The notes under the pieces are model-generated. The model saw only the letters and a program-made list of their open reading frames with translations, was not told where the DNA came from and did no database searches. A DNA stretch of 29,380 nucleotides from an uncultured Porphyromonadaceae bacterium. GTDB lineage: Bacteria > Bacteroidota > Bacteroidia > Bacteroidales > Muribaculaceae. This document shows positions 1 to 5,190 of the stretch, piece by piece (within the stretch, counting starts at the first letter, position 1; each line of letters opens with the position of its first letter). The stretch lies in contig UQKE01000027.1 in assembly GCA_900541555.1 (NCBI GenBank), forward strand, positions 1-29,380, given 5' to 3'. A program made the position numbers and the translations under genes.

Positions 1-33
1 CAGAAGAAAAATGAATGAATTCTTTTTCTTCTG
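1..33. repeat. AT-rich inverted repeat at the window edge
   Basis: An 11-base arm at 1-11 (CAGAAGAAAAA) is matched by its exact reverse complement at 23-33, with an 11-base spacer. It may be the tail of a terminator for a gene outside the window or an element upstream of panB. The left context is cut off, so its role cannot be judged. Confidence 0.35.
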
Positions 34-47
34 CACTCACCTTTCAC

Positions 48-55
48 TATCTTTG
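48..55 (+). promoter_or_regulatory. Candidate -7 promoter element of panB
   Basis: TATCTTTG at 48-55 matches the Bacteroidetes -7 consensus TAnnTTTG. The -33 region is only T-rich (about 23-28). Transcription would start near 62, about 18 bases before the ATG at 80. This argues against the in-frame ATG at 11, which would lie upstream of the promoter. Confidence 0.5.
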
Positions 56-79
56 CTGCCCAATAAAAAACACAAAAAA

Positions 80-898
80 ATGTCAACCTACACAGAAGAC
101 AAACGGAAAGTGACGACACGCCGCCTTTTCGAAATGAAACAACGCGGAGAAAAAATAGCCATGCTGACTGCCTACGACTTTTCCATGGCCCGGCTCATTG
201 ACGAAGCCGGCATGGACGTTATCCTCGTTGGCGACTCGGCAAGCAACGTAATGGCCGGCAACATAACGACATTGCCCATGACGCTCGACCAAATGATTTA
301 CCACGGCAAATCGGTCATGCGCGCCGTGCGCCGTGCATTGGTTGTCGTCGACATGCCTTTCGGCACCTATCAAGGCAATTCCAAAGAAGCGCTCGCTTCT
401 GCCGTGCGAATCATGAAAGAAACCCATGCCGACTGCGTGAAGCTCGAAGGCGGGGCAGAAATCAGGGAATCCGTGGAAAGGATTCTTTGTGCCGGCATCC
501 CTGTCATGGGACACCTCGGGCTTACGCCTCAATCAATCAACAAATTCGGTTCCTACACCGTCCGCGCTCGCGAAGAGGCGGAAGCGCAAAAATTGATAGA
601 AGATGCCCGTATGCTTGAAGAGATAGGCTGTTTTGCAATCGTATTGGAGAAAATACCAGCGGTATTGGCGGAAAAAGTCGCAAAAATGCTGTCCATCCCA
701 ATCATCGGAATCGGCGCCGGCGGTGGCGTCGACGGGCAGGTACTGGTCATGCACGACATGTTGGGCATCAACAAGGGATTCTCTCCCCGCTTCTTGCGCC
801 GGTATGCCGACCTCGGCACTGTGATTACCGATGCCGTGTCGAAATATATCGACGATGTGAAAACAGCCGATTTCCCCAACGAAAAAGAGCAATATTGA
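80..898 (+). CDS. panB: 3-methyl-2-oxobutanoate hydroxymethyltransferase
   Basis: PanB, 272 aa, transfers a hydroxymethyl group from 5,10-methylene-tetrahydrofolate to 2-oxoisovalerate to give ketopantoate, the first step of pantothenate and CoA synthesis, in the cytoplasm. Family motifs are visible: GDS near residue 52 and VDMPFG near 91 (metal-binding aspartates), KLEGG near 123, GHLGLTPQS near 144, and the VLEKIPA segment with the catalytic-type glutamate near 190. Length is normal for the family (about 260-280). I start at the ATG at 80, not 11, because the extra residues are low-complexity, a promoter element lies between the two, and an A-rich stretch precedes 80. It is the only plus-strand gene in this part. 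No other pantothenate gene is adjacent. Its tail and terminator are duplicated at 2508-2645. Confidence 0.96.
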   Translation: MSTYTEDKRKVTTRRLFEMKQRGEKIAMLTAYDFSMARLIDEAGMDVILVGDSASNVMAGNITTLPMTLDQMIYHGKSVMRAVRRALVVVDMPFGTYQGNSKEALASAVRIMKETHADCVKLEGGAEIRESVERILCAGIPVMGHLGLTPQSINKFGSYTVRAREEAEAQKLIEDARMLEEIGCFAIVLEKIPAVLAEKVAKMLSIPIIGIGAGGGVDGQVLVMHDMLGINKGFSPRFLRRYADLGTVITDAVSKYIDDVKTADFPNEKEQY

Positions 899-1020
899 CG
901 CACAAACGCATATCGAACCAATCAAAACAAACCGAGGCGGCAGCTTTCAGCAAGCTCCGCCTCGATTCTTTAAAACCCATAAAAATACTTACACCCCTAC
1001 CGTAGTGACGACCCCGTCGG
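883..1020. repeat. Direct repeat, copy 1 (panB tail, terminator, remnant of a gene 3' end)
   Basis: This 138-base segment aligns without gaps to 2508-2645 (offset 1625), with about nine mismatches by eye. It holds the last codons of panB, the hairpin terminator, and, read on the minus strand, a vestige of the 3' end of the exported-protein gene at 2614: the vestige reads VVTTVGV-stop where the intact gene reads VVTTVVM-stop. The ATPase gene and its promoter lie between the two copies. Confidence 0.9.
933..964. terminator. Bidirectional hairpin terminator, copy 1
   Basis: The stem pairs CGAGGCGG (933-940) with CCGCCTCG (957-964), extended by AGCTT/AAGCT across one bulged C, with a short loop. 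The plus strand continues ATTCTTTAAAA. The minus strand continues with a T-rich run (GGTTTGTTTTGATT). It therefore probably ends panB on one side and the minus-strand ATPase transcript on the other. Confidence 0.8.
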
Positions 1021-1029
1021 CTATCAAGC

Positions 1030-1043
1030 ATCGGAGCTCCGAT
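1030..1043. repeat. Perfect 14-bp palindrome after the ATPase gene
   Basis: ATCGGAG followed by CTCCGAT forms an uninterrupted dyad just downstream of the ATPase stop codon (1049-1051). There is no U tract, so it is a poor terminator by itself. It lies at the boundary between the ATPase block and repeat copy 1. Confidence 0.5.
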
Positions 1044-1048
1044 TCCGA

Positions 1049-2305
1049 TTACAATTCAAGGGAATTTTCCTTCAATAGGAAATCATAAATGCTAATGGTC
1101 GTAATGCCAACTTCATCCCTTGTGACAGGACTTTCTTCGCCGACAACGATAATCTTCTTGAACGAATCGTCCACTTTCAATAATGATGCTCTTTCCTGCC
1201 TGATTTTTTCATCAGACCCCATCCGATAAGCCGATTGGATGTAATACCTTCTGCTTCCCAAATTGCAAACGAAATCTACCTCAAAACTAAAACGTCGCTG
1301 CCTGCCGCTTTCATCAGCCATTACCACCGGAACTATGCCTACATCCACATTGAAACCCCGTATCCGCAATTCGTTGTATACCATATTTTCCATCAAATGG
1401 CTTCTTTCCGACTGACGGAAATTGATGCGAGCGTTGCGCAATCCCAAGTCCATGAAATAATACTTGTAAGGGGCATTTACATAGCGTTTCCCCTTGATGT
1501 CATAGCGTGTGGATTTTTCGACAAGGAATGAATCGCACAAATAGTCGATATATTCTTTGACAGTATCGTATGATATGCCCGACTTCTTCTCGCTCCGGAA
1601 TGTATTCGCCAACTTGTTCGGGTTCGTGAGAGACCCAACGCCGGAAGCCATAATATTGATAAGTTCTTCCAAATCATCATCCTTGCGTATTTCGTAACGA
1701 TCTTTGATGTCCTTGATATAGACCTCGTCAAACAGCAATTTCAAAAACTTTGCTTTCTGCTCTTCCGTAGCATACGACAATATCTGCGGAAGGCCGCCAT
1801 ACAACATATATTCATTGAAGCCGGCTTGTACGCTGCCCTGATAAACCGACATGTATTCGCTAAAACTCAATGGATACATTTTCACTTCAAAGCCACGCCC
1901 TCGAAACTCCGTGACTATATCTTTGGAGAGAAATTTTGCATTGCTGCCGGTCACATACACATCTACATTACGCATTCTTAAAAAACCGTTCAACACATCC
2001 TCAAAGTGACCGAGCATCTGCACCTCGTCCAACAAGAGATAATGCATGGCGTCATCCGTAATGCGACTTTCCACGTATGCAAACAAATTGTCAGGATTTC
2101 TCATTTCCCGATTCTTATAATCTTCCAAATCTAATTTTATGACATGGTCCGAAGCAATGCCGTTTTTTTCGAGCCAAGAGGCAAATATCTCAAAAAGGAG
2201 ATAAGACTTGCCGCATCTGCGCATGCCCGTTACAACCTTGATCATGCCATTATGACGCAGGGATATGAGTTCGTCCAGATATTTTTTTCTTTCTATATGC
2301 ACCAT
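1049..2305 (-). CDS. AAA-type ATPase with C-terminal DUF4143 domain
   Basis: This 418-aa protein has the two-part architecture of the DUF4143 ATPase family. The N-terminal P-loop domain has Walker A GMRRCGKS at 27-34, Walker B LLLDE at 90-94, a sensor-like VTGSN near 118, and an arginine-rich EFRGRG near 133. The C-terminal DUF4143 region has E306, an EVD at 342-344 and YIQ at 355-357. That pattern resembles the core of PD-(D/E)xK nuclease-like folds, although activity is not established for the family. Such proteins are abundant, often variable in copy number, and of unclear function. The gene is monocistronic between two copies of a duplicated junction, so it looks like an insertion relative to panB and the exported-protein genes. 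Its codons appear more AT-rich than those of the dcw genes. Family assignment is firm, role unknown. Confidence 0.88.
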   Translation of the reverse strand: MVHIERKKYLDELISLRHNGMIKVVTGMRRCGKSYLLFEIFASWLEKNGIASDHVIKLDLEDYKNREMRNPDNLFAYVESRITDDAMHYLLLDEVQMLGHFEDVLNGFLRMRNVDVYVTGSNAKFLSKDIVTEFRGRGFEVKMYPLSFSEYMSVYQGSVQAGFNEYMLYGGLPQILSYATEEQKAKFLKLLFDEVYIKDIKDRYEIRKDDDLEELINIMASGVGSLTNPNKLANTFRSEKKSGISYDTVKEYIDYLCDSFLVEKSTRYDIKGKRYVNAPYKYYFMDLGLRNARINFRQSERSHLMENMVYNELRIRGFNVDVGIVPVVMADESGRQRRFSFEVDFVCNLGSRRYYIQSAYRMGSDEKIRQERASLLKVDDSFKKIIVVGEESPVTRDEVGITTISIYDFLLKENSLEL

Positions 2306-2319
2306 GCTAACCGAATTTT

Positions 2320-2412
2320 ATGTCAATTTATGACAGAGTTTTCGATTACAAAAGTAGCAATTCCATACCGTACCGCCAATTGCTAATCGAAAAAACTGTC
2401 ATAAACTGACAT
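2320..2412. repeat. Inverted repeat pair framing the ATPase promoter
   Basis: The arms at 2320-2348 and 2384-2412 are reverse complements at 26 of 29 positions, with a 35-base centre. Weaker similarity extends each arm outwards by about eight bases. Each arm carries its own 15-base dyad of the form TGTCA-N5-TGACA, at 2321-2335 and 2397-2411. The promoter lies in the centre, so the two dyads look like paired operators; a small MITE-like element is the alternative. Confidence 0.8.
2349..2379 (-). promoter_or_regulatory. Predicted promoter of the ATPase gene
   Basis: On the minus strand, TTGG (2379-2376) is followed after 19 bases by TACTTTTG (2356-2349), matching the Bacteroidetes -33/-7 pattern. 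Transcription would start near 2342. One TGTCA-N5-TGACA dyad would fall just downstream of the start site and the other about 55-70 bases upstream. The ATG at 2305 follows after a leader of about 37 bases. Confidence 0.65.
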
Positions 2413-2507
2413 ATTTTTCGACTAATATGCTTCCATAAGTTTTCCTTTGCTCCATTTGCTTCTTTTATCGCTGCCCGACTCCGCTTCTTGGAGGCCATTT
2501 TGCCGCG

Positions 2508-2645
2508 AAAAGAGCAATATTGACGCGCAAACGCATGCCGCGCCAATCAAAACAAACCGAGGCGGCAGCTTTCAGCAAGTTCCGCCTCGATTCTTTAAAA
2601 CCCATAAAAATACTTACATCACTACCGTAGTGACGACTCCGTCGG
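2508..2645. repeat. Direct repeat, copy 2 (panB tail remnant, terminator, gene 3' end)
   Basis: Partner of 883-1020. Here the exported-protein 3' end (from 2614) is the functional copy, and the panB-like tail (reading KEQY-stop in the plus direction) is a remnant with no panB body upstream. The similarity stops sharply on both sides. Confidence 0.9.
2558..2589. terminator. Hairpin terminator, copy 2
   Basis: Same CGAGGCGG/CCGCCTCG stem as copy 1, with one inner pair changed to a G-U wobble. On the minus strand it lies 24 bases after the stop codon of the gene at 2614 and is followed by the T-rich GGTTTGTTTTGATT. It probably ends the three-gene exported-protein transcript. Confidence 0.75.
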
Positions 2646-3393
2646 TGAAAACAACCACAAACGTGTTGCTATACATCCAACGTGTTTTGTTGCCTTGCTC
2701 GCGCACGGTCGACGGCCGTCCGGCGGCAAGTTTCACTTCCGTTTCGTTCATGCCTTTCACCACATCGCCCGTTTCTATCTCCTCCCAATGGGTTACCGGC
2801 TGGTTCTGTGCCGATTTCACGTATTCCACCATTTCTTGCAGAAATTTGGAGTTGACATAAGAAAATGTTTCCACCACGTTTTTATGTTGCTCCTTTTCCT
2901 GCGGTTTTAATTTCTCAATGGCCATTTTGCGCGGAAGGATGCCTTTCTCCTTGTATGCGGTTTGAATGTTGTAGGTGACAAACGACAGCATTCCGTCGAC
3001 AACTTGAAATGCCGTCTCGCAAGCGAATTCCATTTCATCGCGTCCTTTGCCATACAAGTCGTAGCGGCTTACGACAAAACGCTTCGCCGACGACTCGATT
3101 GTTTCCACGACATCGGTCTCTTTGTTGAGATGATCGAAAGCGTAAACCAAAGCGCCGACGAAAATATCCTCATCCGAAATGCCGGCAAGGTCGAAAAAAT
3201 CGGACACTACCAATTTCCCGTCGGACGGAGCCGGACGAAACATCCGCACACCATCGACAACCTCCGGATCTGTCTCCGAGCGTTCGCGAGCCCATGCGTT
3301 GAGATCGTCGGTCGCGTCGTCGGCTGCCCCATCGGTTGCAAATACGGCAAGCGGCATCACCAACAACGACAAAAACAATATTACTTTCGTCAT
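2614..3393 (-). CDS. Exported protein of unknown function with a BamE/SmpA-like C-terminal segment
   Basis: A 259-aa protein with an N-terminal signal peptide (hydrophobic residues about 4-18, then FAT) and no lipobox cysteine. An acidic, alanine-rich linker follows. The middle (about 60-190) is mostly helical in character and not recognised. The last 55 residues contain GDVVKGMNETEVKLAAGRP, a tryptophan-containing WMYSN strand and VVVFTDGVVTTV. That order (GMT-xx-EV, GxP, W-x-Y, then a strand ending in G-x-V) resembles the SmpA/OmlA (BamE) fold, though this rests on motif reading only. It is the last gene of a three-gene run of exported proteins, 10 bases after the beta-barrel gene. Its 3' end was copied to 883-1020. 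Confidence 0.75.
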   Translation of the reverse strand: MTKVILFLSLLVMPLAVFATDGAADDATDDLNAWARERSETDPEVVDGVRMFRPAPSDGKLVVSDFFDLAGISDEDIFVGALVYAFDHLNKETDVVETIESSAKRFVVSRYDLYGKGRDEMEFACETAFQVVDGMLSFVTYNIQTAYKEKGILPRKMAIEKLKPQEKEQHKNVVETFSYVNSKFLQEMVEYVKSAQNQPVTHWEEIETGDVVKGMNETEVKLAAGRPSTVREQGNKTRWMYSNTFVVVFTDGVVTTVVM

Positions 3394-3403
3394 GCTTGCT
3401 CAA

Positions 3404-4102
3404 TTAAAACGACACACCGACACGGAGAATCAAATTGCTCGACTTGCCATATTCATAGCCAAACATGACAGGGTTAATTGACATAAACCCGCGTTGATAA
3501 GTCAAATCAACGTTAAACCGGCTTAACCAAACGCCAACACCGGCTTGGATTCCGGCGTCAAAACGCGTGTCGAGCGCATGGTCAATCCCATATTCATTCG
3601 AGTCTTTCTCTTCTTCACTCGTGCTTGACCACTTTTGATCCTCCTTCCCTTTGCCCGCGTATGCAAATCCGCCAAATGCACCCAAATGCACATCCAAGCT
3701 CAACACATCGGAAAAAGCATATTTGTAGCCAAACATCAAGGGCGTCAATTTAATATCATGCGCCACAAACGACCTTTTCAATGAGTATGTTTCGCTGGAA
3801 CGCTCGTTTTTCGCGCCGCGCGTTCCCAATCCGAATTCCATGCCCCAATAGAAGCCTTTATCCTTTATCGATTTTTGAAATCCAATTGCAATATCGTATC
3901 CGAGCTTCGAACCGATGCTTCTCCCTTCTCCATTATCAGTAAATTCATTGGCTCCGGCCACATTGTTGACAGACATGCCGGCACGAAGATACCACGTAGC
4001 CGGGACACGCTCTTTTTCATAAAAAGTGGTGCTGCGCATCAATTGCGCTTGGGCTGAAAGCCCCATTGTCGCCATAACGGCAAAAATCAATAATTTTTTC
4101 AT
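3404..4102 (-). CDS. Predicted outer-membrane beta-barrel protein
   Basis: A 232-aa protein with a signal peptide (MKKLLIFAVMATMGLSAQAQ, cut near 20). The remainder alternates polar and hydrophobic residues and is rich in Gly, Tyr and Phe, as in short porin-like barrels of Bacteroidetes. It ends LRVGVSF, and a terminal phenylalanine is the usual signature recognised by the BAM machinery. An internal lysine- and glutamate-rich loop (about 150-170) is probably extracellular. It sits between two other exported proteins with gaps of 33 and 10 bases, so the three are likely co-transcribed. The substrate or role is not evident. Confidence 0.8.
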   Translation of the reverse strand: MKKLLIFAVMATMGLSAQAQLMRSTTFYEKERVPATWYLRAGMSVNNVAGANEFTDNGEGRSIGSKLGYDIAIGFQKSIKDKGFYWGMEFGLGTRGAKNERSSETYSLKRSFVAHDIKLTPLMFGYKYAFSDVLSLDVHLGAFGGFAYAGKGKEDQKWSSTSEEEKDSNEYGIDHALDTRFDAGIQAGVGVWLSRFNVDLTYQRGFMSINPVMFGYEYGKSSNLILRVGVSF

Positions 4103-4135
4103 ATCGTTTTGTTTTTAAGTTTCTTATACGAATTG

Positions 4136-4669
4136 CTATTTGCTATCCACAGCTTGTGTGGTTTCGTCGCGCGTGTTTATGCTGCGGACATACGACGGGG
4201 AATAGGCTGCCGGATAAACCACGCGCACCATTTCCAAATCGTCCGGCGAAGTGCCAAGATTGCGGAAATTCACATACTTGGCGGGGAATCCCGTCAGGTT
4301 GATGACAAGTTTGTGGGGATCGCTTTCGTCGATATACGAATCAAAAAGAGGCTCTATCAGCACGTCGGCATCCGAAATCTGCACCGCTTGGTAGAGCGCG
4401 CGCTTTTTGAAGTTTTCCAATTCGACGATAGTCAAATTTTCCGGCGATTTGATTTTGTAAGTGTAGGGGCCGTATGGCTGGCGTTCAGTTTCAATCATTT
4501 GCAAATCGGCAATCAATGGATGGATGAACACCTTCACTTCCGGCTCGGCTGCGCGAGTGACAGCCTCTTCAAATGCATGTTCTTCCCGTTGTTGGGTCGT
4601 TTTGCGCTGCGCTTGCATAACAACGGTGGCGAAAACTGCGAGGCCGAGCAGCAATGCGATTCTTTTCAT
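4136..4669 (-). CDS. Small exported protein of unknown function
   Basis: A 177-aa protein starting MKRIALLLGLAVFATVVMQA, a clear signal peptide cleaved before QRK. The frame is open upstream to 4786, but the added residues have no export signal and would bury the signal peptide inside the protein, so I chose the ATG at 4669, preceded by GGGAAAAGAAA. The mature part contains SDADVLIEPLFDSYID followed by LVINLTGFPAKYVNFR. A 'this quantity is stored, apply the gradient' style motif of this kind occurs in uncharacterised Bacteroidales exported proteins, but I cannot name a family. It leads the run of three exported genes. No good promoter is visible in the 100 bases upstream; the candidate small RNA lies just before it. 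Confidence 0.7.
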   Translation of the reverse strand: MKRIALLLGLAVFATVVMQAQRKTTQQREEHAFEEAVTRAAEPEVKVFIHPLIADLQMIETERQPYGPYTYKIKSPENLTIVELENFKKRALYQAVQISDADVLIEPLFDSYIDESDPHKLVINLTGFPAKYVNFRNLGTSPDDLEMVRVVYPAAYSPSYVRSINTRDETTQAVDSK

Positions 4670-4766
4670 TTTCTTTTCCCTATGTTCGTGACGGGAGCAA
4701 CTGTTAGGCTGCCTTCGGATCCCGTGGAAGACAAATGAAAAAAGAATGATTCGTTTGCCACATAAT

Positions 4767-4858
4767 AAAAAAAGCGTGGGATCCAACCTATCAGCTTACC
4801 CCACCCTTAGGCTCTCGCATTGCCTCGACAGAGGATAAGCAACACAGCCAGCCCACGC
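4767..4858 (-). ncRNA. Candidate structured small RNA, identity unknown
   Basis: Read on the minus strand, GCGTGGG (4858-4852) pairs with CCCACGC (4780-4774), and an uninterrupted T7 follows (4773-4767), as in an intrinsic terminator. An inner stem pairs GCTTATCC (4840-4833) with GGGTAAGC (4801-4794) with one G-U wobble, leaving unpaired bubbles of about 11 and 13 bases between the stems. The wobble would be an A-C mismatch on the plus strand, which favours the minus strand. The closing stem, central bubble and inner stem recall a miniature 6S-type RNA, but I could not match a known family. The transcript could begin near 5034, giving about 265 bases. Confidence 0.45.
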
Positions 4859-4871
4859 AGATATGAAGCAC

Positions 4872-4889
4872 ATTCCCCCATGGGGGAAT
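4872..4889. repeat. Perfect 18-bp palindrome
   Basis: ATTCCCCCA is followed directly by TGGGGGAAT, a perfect dyad in the 520-base gap between the exported-protein genes and the PBP gene. It could be a hairpin within the candidate small RNA or a protein-binding site. Other inverted pairs nearby are TTATCTTC (4927-4934) with GAAGATAA (4968-4975), AAACGC (4974-4979) with GCGTTT (4988-4993), and TCCGCC (5012-5017) with GGCGGA (5025-5030). Confidence 0.6.
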
Positions 4890-5040
4890 ACAAGCAAATC
4901 ATATCCTACGCAAACGGTCGTTGCTATTATCTTCCCTGTCTTTAAAATTTGCGAGATTCAAAGGATAGAAGATAAACGCAATAGAACGCGTTTCTTTAAT
5001 ATGTCACCCACTCCGCCCTTTCAAGGCGGACTGTGCGTTA

Positions 5041-5072
5041 CAAAAGTATAAACTTTATCAAAAATCGACAAA
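5041..5072 (-). promoter_or_regulatory. Predicted promoter upstream of the candidate small RNA
   Basis: On the minus strand, TTTG (5072-5069) is followed after 20 bases by TACTTTTG (5048-5041), a full match to the Bacteroidetes pattern. Transcription would start near 5034 and run towards 4767. No open reading frame with a plausible protein lies in between, which suggests a non-coding transcript or a long leader for the gene at 4669. Confidence 0.6.
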
Positions 5073-5190
5073 TTTCCGATATGAATTTTCAATAAAAACA
5101 AGTTTTTCTTTTCATCCGCTCTTTTCTTCTCAGGTTTTAGAAGCGTGCGGAAGCGCAGCAAGTTGAGCAATACATCGCAGCCCGCGATGC

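Noticed and set aside
553..921. Minus-strand frames over the panB tail and over 2346-2546 that begin with similar residues (e.g. QYCSF)
   Set aside because: The similarity comes from the duplicated junction read antisense. Neither has protein-like features, so they are evidence for the duplication and not genes.
1049..2305. The ATPase as an antiphage or toxin-antitoxin component
   Set aside because: DUF4143 ATPases are widespread as single genes. There is no partner gene, no defence island context and no toxin motif here.
4774..4858. tRNA-like outline: a 7-bp closing stem of about 85 bases
   Set aside because: There is no T-loop GGTTCGAATC-type sequence, no D-loop, no anticodon arm of the right size and no CCA end. 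The U tract fits a terminator better.
5012..5030. TCCGCC/GGCGGA hairpin as a terminator
   Set aside because: It is only 6 bp, is not followed by a U tract on either strand, and lies inside the presumed transcript of the candidate small RNA.
5172..5190. Hairpin directly after the PBP1A stop as a terminator
   Set aside because: The 7-bp stem has one wobble and no following U run; it is mentioned with the gene but not called as a terminator.
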